A stretch of DNA of 64,000 nt from contig NZ_BKZP01000017.1 in the NCBI RefSeq assembly GCF_008974185.1, positions 1-64,000 on the forward strand, given 5' to 3'. Numbering within the stretch: position 1 is the stretch's first letter; every line of letters starts with the position of its first letter. Made by a program: the position numbers and the translations under genes. This document shows, in pieces, positions 30,912 to 41,893 of this stretch. Source of the DNA: Weizmannia acidilactici. GTDB taxonomy: Bacteria > Bacillota > Bacilli > Bacillales > Bacillaceae_C. The notes beneath the pieces were generated by a model that did not search any database, was not told the origin of the DNA, and saw nothing but the letters and a program-made list of their open reading frames with translations.

Positions 30912-32885
30912 ATGCCTTCTTACTACAATAAACGGTTAATGCGCTATCCGTTATACGGTTTAATTGCGGTGTCTTTGGTTCTGCTCGGCATCATATTCTT
31001 TTATTATTGGTGGATTACGGCAGCCGGCCTTCTCGTGCTCGGGGCGTTATTCTATTATGCCTTCTACGTGGAACAGAGGTCCAATGAGGAAATTGAGCAG
31101 TACATCTCTACCCTCTCCTACCGTGTCAAGCGTGTCGGGGAAGAGGCGCTGATGGAAATGCCGATTGGAATTATGCTTTATAATGAAGATTACATCATTG
31201 AATGGACGAACCCGTTCATGGCTTCCTGCTTTAATGAAGATACGCTTGTCGGGCGTTCCCTTTATGATGTCGCGGAAGTGCTCGTGCCTTTAATTAAGCA
31301 GGAAATGCATTCCGAGACGGTCAGCTTAAATGAAAGGAAGTACCGTGTCGTCCTCAAATTGGAAGAGCGCCTGCTTTACTTTTTTGATATTACCGAGCAG
31401 GCCGAAGTGGAACAATTATATGAAAATGAACGGACGGTCATTGCGATTATTTATTTGGACAACTACGATGAAGTCACCCAGGGAATGGATGACCAGTCCG
31501 TCAGCAGCCTGAACAGCCTTGTCACCTCTATTTTAAACAAATGGACGATGGAATTCGGTCTGTTTTTTAAACGGATCTCGTCCGATAAATTTATCGCTGT
31601 TTTCAATGAACGGATTTTGCATGAACTGGAAAATAATAAATTTGCGATTTTGGATGAAGTACGGGAAGCAACTTCCAAACAAAATGTTGCGCTGACGCTG
31701 AGCATCGGGGTGGGCGCAGGGGTCCCTTCCCTGCCAGAACTTGGGGAATTGGCGCAATCAAGTCTTGATATTGCACTCGGGCGCGGCGGAGACCAGGTTG
31801 CCATTAAACAGGCGAACGGAAAAGTAAAATTTTACGGCGGTAAAACGAATCCGGTCGAAAAACGGACAAGGGTCAGGGCCCGCGTCATTTCCCATGCATT
31901 AAGGGAGCTTATGATGGAGAGAGATAAGGTAATGATCATGGGCCATAAATTTCCGGATATGGATGCTGTTGGCGCAGCGATCGGCATCCGCAAAGTCGCT
32001 GAAATCAACCAAAAAGAAGGCTATATCATTTTAAATCTGAATGAAATCGATACTAGCGTCAAGCGGCTTCTCGATGAAATCAAACAATACCCGGAGCTGT
32101 ATGCGCGTTTCATTACACCGGAAGAAGCGCTTGAAATGGCGACCGACGATACGCTGCTTGTCGTGGTGGATACGCATAAGCCTTCACTCGTCATAGACGA
32201 AAGACTTGTCAGGCGGATTGAAAATGTCGTTGTCATTGACCACCATCGCCGCGGGGAAGATTTTATCAAAAATCCGCTGCTTGTCTACATGGAACCGTAT
32301 GCTTCTTCCACGTCCGAGCTCGTAACGGAATTAATGGAGTACCAGCCGAAAAATGGAAAAATCAATATGCTTGAAGCAACTGCCCTTCTTGCTGGTATAA
32401 TAGTGGATACTAAAAGTTTTACACTGCGGACGGGATCGAGGACGTTTGATGCGGCATCGTACCTGCGCGCACAAGGCGCCGACACTGTCCTTGTACAAAG
32501 ATTTTTAAAAGAGGATCTGCATTCGTATATCCAGCGTTCAAGGCTTGTCGAAACGGTGAGATTTCCGCTGAACGGCATTGCCATTGCAAAAGGAAAAGAA
32601 GATGCCATTTATTCGCCGGTTTTGATGGCGCAGGCTGCCGACACAATTTTAACGATGAATGGGGTCGATGCGTCCTTTGTTATTGGCCGGCGCAGCGAGG
32701 ATGAAGTCGGGATCAGCGCAAGGTCACTCGGAAATGTCAATGTGCAGGTGATCATGGAAGCCATGAACGGCGGCGGACATCTTTCCAATGCGGCAACACA
32801 ATTAAAAAATATTACTGTCGCCGAGGCGGAAAAACAACTGATCCAAGTGATCGAAGAGTATATGGAAGGGAGCCATCAGTCATGA
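30912..32885 (+). CDS. gdpP: Cyclic-di-AMP phosphodiesterase GdpP
   Basis: The 657-residue membrane enzyme (YybT) hydrolyses the essential second messenger c-di-AMP. Domains in order: two TM helices (about 15-55), a PAS domain (about 80-150), a degenerate GGDEF domain (about 175-300, GRGGDQ in place of GGDEF), and a C-terminal DHH/DHHA1 unit with [23 protein letters not shown] and [11 protein letters not shown]. Start ATG 30912 has AGGAG upstream. It overlaps rplI by 4 nt. Confidence 0.97.
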   Translation: MPSYYNKRLMRYPLYGLIAVSLVLLGIIFFYYWWITAAGLLVLGALFYYAFYVEQRSNEEIEQYISTLSYRVKRVGEEALMEMPIGIMLYNEDYIIEWTNPFMASCFNEDTLVGRSLYDVAEVLVPLIKQEMHSETVSLNERKYRVVLKLEERLLYFFDITEQAEVEQLYENERTVIAIIYLDNYDEVTQGMDDQSVSSLNSLVTSILNKWTMEFGLFFKRISSDKFIAVFNERILHELENNKFAILDEVREATSKQNVALTLSIGVGAGVPSLPELGELAQSSLDIALGRGGDQVAIKQANGKVKFYGGKTNPVEKRTRVRARVISHALRELMMERDKVMIMGHKFPDMDAVGAAIGIRKVAEINQKEGYIILNLNEIDTSVKRLLDEIKQYPELYARFITPEEALEMATDDTLLVVVDTHKPSLVIDERLVRRIENVVVIDHHRRGEDFIKNPLLVYMEPYASSTSELVTELMEYQPKNGKINMLEATALLAGIIVDTKSFTLRTGSRTFDAASYLRAQGADTVLVQRFLKEDLHSYIQRSRLVETVRFPLNGIAIAKGKEDAIYSPVLMAQAADTILTMNGVDASFVIGRRSEDEVGISARSLGNVNVQVIMEAMNGGGHLSNAATQLKNITVAEAEKQLIQVIEEYMEGSHQS

Positions 32886-33325
32886 AAGTCATTTTCCTGA
32901 AAGATGTAAAAGGCAAAGGAAAAAAAGGCGACATCAAAAATGTTGCAGACGGTTACGCCCATAATTATTTGTTTAAAACCGGGGCAGCAATTGAAGCGAC
33001 ACCGGCCAACTTAAAAAATATGGAAGCACACAAACGGAAAGAAGAAAAGCTTGCACAGCAGGAACTGGAAGAAGCAAAAAAACTAAAAGAAAAGCTTGAA
33101 AACCTGACCGTTGAACTAAAGGCAAAATCGGGCAAGGACGGGCGCCTGTTCGGTTCTGTTACAAGCAAACAAATTGCCGAACAGTTAAAGATGAGTTTTG
33201 GCATTAAAATTGACAAAAGGAAAATAGAATTGCCGGAAGCGATCCGCACATTGGGCTATACGAAAGTTCCGGTAAAACTGCATCATGACGTAACCGCAAC
33301 GCTCAATGTCCATGTCTCCGAATAG
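32882..33325 (+). CDS. rplI: Ribosomal protein L9
   Basis: The 147-residue protein bL9 has the typical N-terminal domain [30 protein letters not shown], a long connecting helix rich in Lys and Glu, and a C-terminal domain with [12 protein letters not shown]. Its ATG overlaps the gdpP stop, so translation is coupled to the c-di-AMP enzyme, an arrangement conserved in Bacillus. Confidence 0.97.
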   Translation: MKVIFLKDVKGKGKKGDIKNVADGYAHNYLFKTGAAIEATPANLKNMEAHKRKEEKLAQQELEEAKKLKEKLENLTVELKAKSGKDGRLFGSVTSKQIAEQLKMSFGIKIDKRKIELPEAIRTLGYTKVPVKLHHDVTATLNVHVSE

Positions 33326-33559
33326 AAACGTATTTTACCAGCTTCTTTTTGTCCGTCCGCGTGTTACAATAGATTTATGTGCAGAAAAATGTGGTCATTT
33401 TGTCGCGATCACATTTTTTCTATTTGGAAGGGAAAACCCAATTCCCCTAAAGGGTTTTTCATCAGGACGTTAAGCCGGCTAAACTGCCATCGCCTCTCCG
33501 GAACCCTTGTATTTACAGCAGGGGCCCGGATATATATTCGTTAAAATGGAGGGTTCAAA

Positions 33560-34915
33560 ATGAATGAGTTGGCAGATCGCATTCCTCCCCAAAATATAGA
33601 GGCAGAACAAGCGGTGCTCGGTGCCATATTTTTGGAGCCTTCTGCATTTATTACGGCTTCGGAAATTTTGACGGCGGAAGATTTTTACCGGAACGCCCAC
33701 CAAAAAATATTCCAGGTTTTTGTGAAGCTGAATGATGCCGGGAAGGCTGTCGATCTTGTGACGGTCGCGGAAGAATTATCCGCCACCCAGCAGCTGGAAG
33801 ATGTGGGCGGTCTGTCGTACTTGAGCGAACTGGCGACAAGTGTCCCGACCGCAGCCAATATCGCCTATTATGCCCGGATTGTTGCCGAGAAATCTTTGCT
33901 GCGGCGGTTGATCCGGACGGCAACGAATATCGCCCAGGAAGGCTATACGCGGGAAGATAATGTCGATGAACTGCTCGATGAAGCCGAACGCAGCATTATG
34001 GAAGTCGCCCAGCACAAAAACGCCGGCGATTTTAAACATATTAAAGATGTACTAGTGAGCACGTATGACAATATTGAAATGCTCCATAACCGGAAAGGCG
34101 ATGTCACTGGTATCCCGACTGGATTTTACGAGCTTGACCGGATGACGGCCGGTTTCCAGCGGAATGACCTGATTATCGTGGCGGCGCGCCCGTCTGTCGG
34201 GAAAACGGCATTTGCGCTAAATATTGCGCAAAATGTCGGAACGAAGACAGGGGAAAATGTTGCGATTTTCAGCCTTGAAATGGGTGCGGAACAGCTTGTG
34301 ATGCGGATGCTTTGCGCGGAAGGAAATATCGATGCGCAGCGCCTCCGGACCGGTGCACTGACGGATGAAGACTGGCGGAAACTGACGATGGCAATGGGAA
34401 GCCTCTCCAATTCCGGCATTTATATTGACGATACGCCGGGTGTGAGGGTGAGCGAAATCCGCTCAAAATGCCGGCGGCTGAAACAGGAGCACGGGCTTGG
34501 CATGGTGGTCATTGACTATTTGCAGCTGATCCAGGGCAGTGCCCGTTCCCGTGAAAACCGGCAGCAGGAAGTTTCTGAGATTTCCAGATCGCTGAAAGCT
34601 TTGGCACGGGAACTTGAAGTGCCGGTCATTGCGCTTTCCCAGCTTTCCCGGAGCGTGGAGCAGCGCCAGGATAAGCGCCCGATGATGAGCGACATCCGCG
34701 AATCGGGGAGCATCGAGCAGGACGCCGATATTGTTGCCTTTCTTTACCGGGAAGACTACTATGAGCAGGATACCGAGAATAAAAATATCATTGAAATTAT
34801 TATCGCTAAGCAGCGGAACGGCCCGGTCGGCACTGTCCAGCTCGCTTTCGTCAAAGAATATAATAAATTTGTAAATTTAGAGAGAAGATATGATGATGCC
34901 CCTGTCCCGGCATAG
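33560..34915 (+). CDS. dnaB: Replicative DNA helicase (DnaB family; DnaC in B. subtilis)
   Basis: The 451-residue hexameric helicase unwinds the fork ahead of the polymerase. Seen: N-terminal collar (PPQNIEAEQAVLGAIFLE), linker, RecA-like domain with Walker A ARPSVGKTAFALN at about 214-226, Walker B MVVIDYLQLIQG and the arginine/DIRESGSIEQDAD motif. The first residues MNELADRIPPQN are the standard N-terminus. It lies between rplI and purA, as in B. subtilis. Confidence 0.97.
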   Translation: MNELADRIPPQNIEAEQAVLGAIFLEPSAFITASEILTAEDFYRNAHQKIFQVFVKLNDAGKAVDLVTVAEELSATQQLEDVGGLSYLSELATSVPTAANIAYYARIVAEKSLLRRLIRTATNIAQEGYTREDNVDELLDEAERSIMEVAQHKNAGDFKHIKDVLVSTYDNIEMLHNRKGDVTGIPTGFYELDRMTAGFQRNDLIIVAARPSVGKTAFALNIAQNVGTKTGENVAIFSLEMGAEQLVMRMLCAEGNIDAQRLRTGALTDEDWRKLTMAMGSLSNSGIYIDDTPGVRVSEIRSKCRRLKQEHGLGMVVIDYLQLIQGSARSRENRQQEVSEISRSLKALARELEVPVIALSQLSRSVEQRQDKRPMMSDIRESGSIEQDADIVAFLYREDYYEQDTENKNIIEIIIAKQRNGPVGTVQLAFVKEYNKFVNLERRYDDAPVPA

Positions 34916-34929
34916 TTATTAGGCAAGGC

Positions 34930-34957
34930 AGCCCGAACCGTGGACGGGCTCCTTTTT
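34930..34957 (+). terminator. dnaB terminator
   Basis: AGCCCG and CGGGCT flank a 9-nt loop, followed by CCTTTTT. It is a short intrinsic terminator after dnaB. Confidence 0.7.
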
Positions 34958-34976
34958 ATTTGCCGAATAGGATAAT

Positions 34977-35020
34977 TTTACGAATAAAAATAACGATAAA
35001 ATATATAAATGTTCGGGTTT
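34977..35020 (+). promoter_or_regulatory. Candidate PurR operator upstream of purA
   Basis: AATGTTCGGGTTT (35008-35020) matches the reverse of the Bacillus PurBox AWWWCCGAACWWT at all but one position. A second, weaker CGAA-containing arm lies at 34977-34989, 18 bp away in opposite orientation, close to the 16-17 bp spacing of paired PurBoxes. TATAAT follows at 35033-35038. PurR control of purA is known in B. subtilis. Confidence 0.55.
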
Positions 35021-35071
35021 TCGTTGACTGATGTATAATGAAACTGGTAAAATGGTGGATGAAAAGCATAA

Positions 35072-36388
<1,317 letters not shown>

Positions 36389-36402
36389 TGAAAGGCGTTG
36401 TT

Positions 36403-36430
36403 TTTGGAGCTCCGCGGATCGGAGCTTTCA
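36403..36430 (+). terminator. purA-proximal hairpin
   Basis: AGCTCCG and CGGAGCT flank CGGAT. There is only a short T run, so it is probably a weak first terminator before the stronger one at 36454. Confidence 0.45.
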
Positions 36431-36453
36431 CATACTAAATATTGTGGGTAATC

Positions 36454-36487
36454 AAAAAGTGCTGCTAGGACCGGCAGCACTTTTTTG
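36454..36487 (+). terminator. purA terminator
   Basis: AAAAAGTGCTGC, an 8-nt loop and GCAGCACTTTTTT form a strong, potentially bidirectional intrinsic terminator. Confidence 0.9.
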
Positions 36488-36563
36488 ATCGGTGATGAAC
36501 AGATTGGTGTGAATGTTTGGTTGCATTTAAATTACATTTATCTAAAAAATTTGTAGAAATATG

Positions 36564-36593
36564 TTGCAATGTAAAATAAAGTTATGGTAATAT
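36564..36593 (+). promoter_or_regulatory. Promoter for the tRNA-Asp/tRNA-Phe pair
   Basis: TTGCAA (36564-36569), an 18-bp spacer and TAATAT (36588-36593) lie 30 bp before the first tRNA, downstream of the purA terminator. Confidence 0.65.
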
Positions 36594-36622
36594 TACATTT
36601 GTTGTTACAAAAAAACATCAAT

Positions 36623-36698
36623 GGTCCCGTAGTGTAGCGGTTATCACGCCTGCCTGTCACGCAGGAGATCGCGGGTTCGATTCCCGTCGGGACCGCCA
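36623..36698 (+). tRNA. tRNA-Asp (GTC)
   Basis: A full cloverleaf is visible: acceptor GGTCCCG/CGGGACC, D loop AGTGTAGCGGTTATCACG, anticodon stem CCTGC/GCAGG with loop CTGTCAC (anticodon GTC at 36656-36658), and T loop GGTTCGATTCC. The 3' CCA is encoded. It is 30 nt upstream of tRNA-Phe and cotranscribed. Confidence 0.97.
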
Positions 36699-36728
36699 TT
36701 TTTTCATTACATATCGATCACGGTTTTC

Positions 36729-36801
36729 GGCTCGGTAGCTCAGTCGGTAGAGCAAAGGACTGAAAATCCTTGTGTCGGCGGTTCGATTCCGTCCCGAGCC
36801 A
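36729..36801 (+). tRNA. tRNA-Phe (GAA)
   Basis: The cloverleaf has acceptor GGCTCGG/CCGAGCC, D loop AGCTCAGTCGGTAGAGC, anticodon stem AAGGA/TCCTT with loop CTGAAAA (anticodon GAA at 36762-36764) and T loop GTTCGATTC. CCA is not encoded (the gene ends GCCA followed by TTT), so the CCA-adding enzyme must complete it, unlike the neighbouring tRNA-Asp. Confidence 0.96.
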
Positions 36802-36806
36802 TTTAC

Positions 36807-36850
36807 TAAAAAGCACTGCGATGACTTTAGACTCTCGTAGTGCTTTTTTT
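36807..36850 (+). terminator. tRNA operon terminator
   Basis: AAAAAGCACT with a short extension pairs with AGTGCTTTTTTT across a loop of about 17 nt. It ends the two-tRNA transcript. Confidence 0.85.
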
Positions 36851-37289
36851 AATGAATAGGCGTCTGTTTGGCGGCGATGAATTTCATTTTTATGCGGCCC
36901 GTATCGGGTGCTTTCCTTATTTTAAATGCGCGGTAAGTCTGCAATCCGATCCAAAAGTAAAGGACAAAGGGCATTTACAGGCGCTTTTGTTAAAGATTTC
37001 CATGCAGCGCAGTTTCAATACGATTGGACAATTTTTGTGGAAGTACGTTAAAATTGTAATAGTATGGCTTAAACAGCCGTCCTGTTTATGATATGAATAT
37101 TTTTTATATAGAGCATTGATGCCTCTAGAAAGTCTAGAGGCATTCCTGTTAGCCCGCGCTTCACATGGCCGCGGGCAGAGTGGCCATACGATATTGTAAT
37201 TTTTTAACATAAAGATGATAGACAATTGTAGATAGATATTTTCTTTTCTTACTGAGAAACGACGTTATTTTCATAAAGGAGTAAGGACG
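36851..37289 (+). other. tRNA-Phe to walR intergenic region with two strong hairpins
   Basis: No gene is supported in this 440-bp gap. It holds a perfect 10-bp hairpin TGCCTCTAGA-AAG-TCTAGAGGCA (37120-37142) and, 10 nt later, a GCCCGCG/CGCGGGC hairpin (about 37152-37176). Neither is followed by a T tract. They could be processing or regulatory structures in the wal operon leader or remnants of a terminator. A reading frame on the minus strand here has no ribosome-binding site or recognisable similarity. Confidence 0.5.
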
Positions 37290-38000
37290 ATGGATAAAAA
37301 AATCTTGGTCGTTGATGATGAAAAGCCGATTGCGGATATTTTACAGTTCAATTTAACGAAAGAAGGCTATACGGTTTACTGTGCCTATGATGGCGATGAA
37401 GCATTGGAAAAGGTTGAAGAAGTGCAGCCGGATTTAATCGTGCTGGATATTATGCTTCCGAAGCGGGACGGTATGGAAGTTTGCCGGGAAGTCAGGAAGA
37501 AATACGAAATGCCGATTATTATGGTAACGGCGAAAGACTCGGAAATTGATAAAGTGCTCGGCCTGGAGCTCGGCGCGGATGATTATGTCACGAAGCCTTT
37601 TAGCACCCGCGAATTGATTGCACGCGTGAAAGCCAATTTGCGCCGGCACCAGCAGTCCCCGCAGTCCCCGGCTGAAGAAGAGGAATCGAATGAAATTACA
37701 GTCGGTTCGCTCGTTATTCAACCGGATGCTTATGTTGTCTCAAAGCGCGGGGAAACCATTGAATTGACGCACCGCGAGTTTGAACTGCTCCACTATTTGG
37801 CAAAACATATCGGGCAGGTTATGACGCGCGAGCATCTACTTGAAACGGTATGGGGCTATGATTATTACGGCGATGTCCGTACAGTGGACGTAACAGTAAG
37901 GCGGCTCCGCGAAAAAGTGGAGGATAACCCGAGCCACCCCGAATGGATTGTAACAAGGCGGGGTGTAGGCTATTATTTACGTAACCCTGAACAGGAGTAA
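37290..38000 (+). CDS. walR: Response regulator WalR
   Basis: The 236-residue OmpR-family regulator (YycF) is essential in Bacillus and controls cell-wall hydrolases with WalK. It has a receiver domain with phospho-acceptor Asp53 ([13 protein letters not shown]) and the Lys in VTKPF, and a C-terminal winged helix ([21 protein letters not shown]... [12 protein letters not shown]). AAAGGAG precedes ATG 37290. It is the first gene of walRKHIJ. Confidence 0.98.
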   Translation: MDKKILVVDDEKPIADILQFNLTKEGYTVYCAYDGDEALEKVEEVQPDLIVLDIMLPKRDGMEVCREVRKKYEMPIIMVTAKDSEIDKVLGLELGADDYVTKPFSTRELIARVKANLRRHQQSPQSPAEEEESNEITVGSLVIQPDAYVVSKRGETIELTHREFELLHYLAKHIGQVMTREHLLETVWGYDYYGDVRTVDVTVRRLREKVEDNPSHPEWIVTRRGVGYYLRNPEQE

Positions 38001-38004
38001 GTAA

Positions 38005-39825
38005 ATGAGGAAAGTCAAATTTTTTCAATCTATCCACTTTAAGTTTGTCTTGATTTATATGCTGCTGATTATTGTGGCAATGGAGATCATCGGTGTCTAT
38101 TTTATCAATAAGCTGGAAAACCAGCTCGAAACAAACTTCAAAAAGTCCATATACGATCAGGTCAATGTGCTCGAATACAGTATTGAGGATTTGCTGACGA
38201 AAAAGCAAAACCAGGCCGCGGACATCACTTCGGAAGTGAGAAAGGTTTTGGGTGATTTCAAAAGCACGGATGTTTCTGAAATCCGGCTGATTGATGCGCA
38301 CAGCGGTGTGATTTTAGGCACTTCTTCCAACAACCAGAGCATTGTCGGCCAAAAAACAACGGAGGACATTGTTAAACGGGCCCGTGTAACCGGCCAGCAG
38401 GAAGACCAAATTTATATGGACAAGCAGACCGGCGAAAGGATGTGGGTGCTCGCTTCCCCGATTAAATCAAACGGTGAGGTGATTGGGTTTATTTACCTTG
38501 TCTCCAAAATTGAAACGGTCTACCGCCAAGTACAGGCGATCAACCAGATTTTTATGACGGGGACTGCAATTGCAATGCTGATTACAGCAGTTCTTGGGAT
38601 TATTATTGCGCGTACCATTTCAAGGCCGCTTAGTGATATCCGCAAGCAGGCAATGGCGATGGCGCGGGGGAATTTTGCCCGGAAAGTTAAAGTAAAAGGG
38701 AATGATGAAATCGGGCAACTGGCCTATTCGTTTAACCACATGACGAAAAAGCTGCAGGAAGCCCAGGCGAGCACAGAAGGTGAAAGAAGAAAACTTGATT
38801 CCATCCTCACCCACATGACGGACGGCGTGATTGCGACTGACCGGAGAGGGCGGATCATTTTAATCAATGAGGCGGCTGCTGAGATGCTGGATGTTTCACG
38901 TGAAACGGTGCTTTCCCAGCCGCTCATTTCCGTGTTGAAAATAGAAAAAGAACACCGGTTTGAGGATTTATTAACGGAGCATGATTCCTTGATTCTCGAT
39001 TTCAGTACGGATGAAGAGCCGTATATTTTGCGCGCAAACTTTTCGGTGATCCAAAATGAAGCCGGTTTTGTCAGCGGTCTGATCACGGTTCTGCACGATG
39101 TAACCGAACAGGAGAAAATCGACATGGAACGACGCGAATTTGTGGCCAATGTTTCGCATGAATTAAGGACGCCGCTGACGACGATGAGAAGCTATTTGGA
39201 AGCTTTGGCGGACGGGGCCTGGAAGGATGAAAAAATTGCACCCCAGTTTTTAAGTGTCACGCAAAATGAGACAGAGCGGATGATCCGGCTTGTGAACGAC
39301 TTACTGAAACTGTCAAAAATGGACAGCAAAGACGAACATTTAAATAAAGAATGGGTCAATTTTGTGGAATTTTTCCACCATATTATCGACCGGTTTGAAA
39401 TGGCAAAACAGCAGAACGTCACATTTAAACGCAAACTGCCGAAAGCGGAAATTTTTGTGGAAATCGATGAAGATAAAATGACGCAGGTTTTGTATAACAT
39501 CATTTCCAATGCATTGAAATATTCACCTGAAGGCGGCCAAATTACGTTTAAGGTAAAAGAGCTGAATGAAAAAATAGAAGTCAGCATTTCCGACCAGGGT
39601 GTAGGCATACCGAAAGAAAACTTGAAGAAAATCTTCGAACGCTTTTACCGTGTTGATAAAGCACGCAGCCGCAAGCTTGGGGGAACGGGGCTCGGGCTTG
39701 CGATCGCCAAAGAAATGGTGAAAATGCACGGGGGAAACATTTGGGCAAGCAGCAAAGAAGGGAAAGGCACAACCATTTACTTTACCCTTCCTTATGAACC
39801 TGCGCAAGAGGATGAGTGGCTATGA
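38005..39825 (+). CDS. walK: Sensor histidine kinase WalK
   Basis: The 606-residue membrane kinase (YycG) pairs with WalR. Domains: TM1 (about 12-32), an extracellular Cache/PAS-like domain (about 33-180), TM2 (about 183-203), HAMP, a PAS domain (about 265-370), HisKA with phospho-acceptor His385 in NVSHELRTPLT, and HATPase_c with ISNALKYSPEGG and RKLGGTGLGLAIAKEM. A parS site is embedded in the PAS-coding region (38892-38907). It overlaps walH by 4 nt. Confidence 0.97.
   Translation: MRKVKFFQSIHFKFVLIYMLLIIVAMEIIGVYFINKLENQLETNFKKSIYDQVNVLEYSIEDLLTKKQNQAADITSEVRKVLGDFKSTDVSEIRLIDAHSGVILGTSSNNQSIVGQKTTEDIVKRARVTGQQEDQIYMDKQTGERMWVLASPIKSNGEVIGFIYLVSKIETVYRQVQAINQIFMTGTAIAMLITAVLGIIIARTISRPLSDIRKQAMAMARGNFARKVKVKGNDEIGQLAYSFNHMTKKLQEAQASTEGERRKLDSILTHMTDGVIATDRRGRIILINEAAAEMLDVSRETVLSQPLISVLKIEKEHRFEDLLTEHDSLILDFSTDEEPYILRANFSVIQNEAGFVSGLITVLHDVTEQEKIDMERREFVANVSHELRTPLTTMRSYLEALADGAWKDEKIAPQFLSVTQNETERMIRLVNDLLKLSKMDSKDEHLNKEWVNFVEFFHHIIDRFEMAKQQNVTFKRKLPKAEIFVEIDEDKMTQVLYNIISNALKYSPEGGQITFKVKELNEKIEVSISDQGVGIPKENLKKIFERFYRVDKARSRKLGGTGLGLAIAKEMVKMHGGNIWASSKEGKGTTIYFTLPYEPAQEDEWL
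38892..38907. other. parS-like site inside walK
   Basis: TGTTTCACGTGAAACG matches 15 of 16 positions of the parS palindrome. It falls within the WalK PAS-domain codons (DVSRETV). It is about 28 kb from oriC on the same arm as the sites at 20444 and 28936. Confidence 0.9.
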
Positions 39826-41111
39826 ATCTTGAAAAAGCAAAAACCTTCATATTGACGTTGCTCGTGCTCTTCAGTGTTTTTTTAACGTGGATGATTTGGA
39901 ACAATCAGCCGAATTATGATTGGCTGAATTTAAAGGACTTGGACAATATCGCGATTGCCAAAGAAAAAAAGGTATCCGATGTCGTCCTCCCCGTGAAGAT
40001 CCTCTACCATGAAAATAGCCTGACAACCGGGACAGTCCATGACGGCGAGATTTCACGGGTCATGAATCTGCTCAAAACCTGGACTTTCGATATGAGCAGT
40101 TCACGCCTCCTGCCGAAAAAAGATCTTTACGGCTTAATGTCCGGCAAAAACAGGATTGAACTGGATTTTCCGAATCCCGTCCCGTTCAGCGTGTACCAAA
40201 ACGTGTTGAATTTTGCCAACAAAAAAATACCGAATGGCAATTTTGACCATATTGTCGTGGAACTGAACAAGGGAACAAAAAATTTAAACCATGTTTACTT
40301 TATTTCTCTGGTATCGAATAAGGTGTATGAGGCCAGTACGGACCAAAAAGCGATCCAAGTTTTTATCGCCAAATTAAATGAGAATCATGATTTGTACAAG
40401 CCTTATGAAGAATTTTCCCTGTCCGGTTCGAGAAAAGTGTATTTGCCTGCCGGAAACCCGGTGATGAACCAATATAAATACGCAACAACGGAAATAGATA
40501 TTGATAAATTTAAAAAAGCGCTGTTTGTGGACCCGAATTTTGTGAAAAGAGTGGCGGGTGAATATACGAATGGGATCAGCCTTTTGAGGACGGATGAATC
40601 GAATAAAGTCTTAACATACGTGAACCCCGGGGAAAATATCGGGTACAGTATGGATCCGAACCATCTTTTAACGCGGGCAATTGATTTTATCAACCAGCAC
40701 AGCGGATGGACGGACCAATATCAATATTTCGAAATGAACGAGAAGGAAAATAAAGTCGTTTTCCGTCTCTTTAAAGACGGGTATCCCGTTTTTAACAATG
40801 ACGGCATGGCGGAGATCCAGGAATATCAGGGAAAAAATGAAATTTATAAATATGTCCGTCCATATTACGCCCTATCGCTGAATCTGCCGATTAAATCCGC
40901 TGCTGTCCAGCTTGCTTCGGCCAGGAATGTGATCGCCCAATTACAGAAAGACCCTTCCATTCAAATGGATAAAGTGACGGATATTGCTGCCGGCTACCGT
41001 CTTATCAAAGAAGAGGGGAATGAAGGGATCGTTTCATTAAAACCTGCCTGGTATTATTGCTATAATGGGACTTGGAGAATGGTAGGGGGGGATGAAGATG
41101 GATTGGAGTAA
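39822..41111 (+). CDS. walH: WalK accessory protein WalH (YycH)
   Basis: The 429-residue protein is membrane-anchored by one N-terminal helix (LEKAKTFILTLLVLFSVFLTWMIW) with the rest extracytoplasmic. In B. subtilis YycH and YycI form a complex with WalK and restrain its activity. The start ATG 39822 overlaps the walK stop (ATGA); the GTG at 39816 is less likely. The C-terminus overlaps walI. Confidence 0.93.
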   Translation: MNLEKAKTFILTLLVLFSVFLTWMIWNNQPNYDWLNLKDLDNIAIAKEKKVSDVVLPVKILYHENSLTTGTVHDGEISRVMNLLKTWTFDMSSSRLLPKKDLYGLMSGKNRIELDFPNPVPFSVYQNVLNFANKKIPNGNFDHIVVELNKGTKNLNHVYFISLVSNKVYEASTDQKAIQVFIAKLNENHDLYKPYEEFSLSGSRKVYLPAGNPVMNQYKYATTEIDIDKFKKALFVDPNFVKRVAGEYTNGISLLRTDESNKVLTYVNPGENIGYSMDPNHLLTRAIDFINQHSGWTDQYQYFEMNEKENKVVFRLFKDGYPVFNNDGMAEIQEYQGKNEIYKYVRPYYALSLNLPIKSAAVQLASARNVIAQLQKDPSIQMDKVTDIAAGYRLIKEEGNEGIVSLKPAWYYCYNGTWRMVGGDEDGLE

Positions 41112-41877
41112 GACGAAAACAATTTTTATCCTTGTTTTCCTGATCCTCGATCTATTTCTTTCCTACCAGTTGTATCAAAAACACGTGAAAAACCAGTTGG
41201 AAGTCATCGACCCAACCGGTGAACAAAGCTTGAAAGCTGCCAATATTACATATGTCGATCTGCCGAAAGGAAAAGAAAAGCGGCCTTATATCAGCGCCGA
41301 AGAAAAAGTTTTTACTACGAAAGACATTAAAAAATTGAAGAACCAACAGGCGAAAATTGTCAGCCGGAATAAAATCAGTGCTGCTTTTGACAAACCGGTG
41401 AAGCTCGGAAAAAAAGTGGAGGCGAACCAATTGGAGGCGGTTGTGCAGGAAAATATGCTTTACGGCAGCCGCTATAAACTTTGGAATTACGATCAAGACC
41501 TGAACCAGGCTGTCTTTTATGAAACGTATAACGGCAAAATGATTTTTAACAATAAAAGCGCACAATTGACGGTATATTTGGATGATCAGAATGAAATCGT
41601 GTCTTATGACCAGACGTATTTAACCAATATAAAAAAATATCGGGAAGAAGAAGAAACTTTGTCGGCGATAAAGGCACTTGAAGCCCTGTACAAGAAAGGC
41701 ATGCTGAAGCCGAACAGCAAAGTAACGAAAGCGGAACTCGGATACTATACAAGGGTGCCCGAGCTGCAGGTACTGGTGCCGACATGGCATTTTACTGTAG
41801 AGCATGATAATGAAACCGAGCACCTGTTTGTCAATGCCTTTGAAGGACAAGTCAATCAGCTGGAGAATGATCAATAA
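41098..41877 (+). CDS. walI: WalK accessory protein WalI (YycI)
   Basis: The 259-residue protein has a single N-terminal membrane helix ([24 protein letters not shown]) and an extracytoplasmic domain of the YycI/YycH type. ATG 41098 is 7-8 nt after GGGGGG and gives the same N-terminus as B. subtilis YycI (MDWNKTKTIF); ATG 41092 is closer to the ribosome-binding site. It overlaps walH by 14 nt, which suggests coupled, stoichiometric synthesis with WalH. Confidence 0.92.
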   Translation: MDWSKTKTIFILVFLILDLFLSYQLYQKHVKNQLEVIDPTGEQSLKAANITYVDLPKGKEKRPYISAEEKVFTTKDIKKLKNQQAKIVSRNKISAAFDKPVKLGKKVEANQLEAVVQENMLYGSRYKLWNYDQDLNQAVFYETYNGKMIFNNKSAQLTVYLDDQNEIVSYDQTYLTNIKKYREEEETLSAIKALEALYKKGMLKPNSKVTKAELGYYTRVPELQVLVPTWHFTVEHDNETEHLFVNAFEGQVNQLENDQ

Positions 41878-41893
41878 TATTGGGGAGGATAAC

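Noticed and set aside
41181-41196. CACGTGAAAAA as a parS site in walI
   Set aside because: Only the CACGTGAAA half matches; the left arm is absent.
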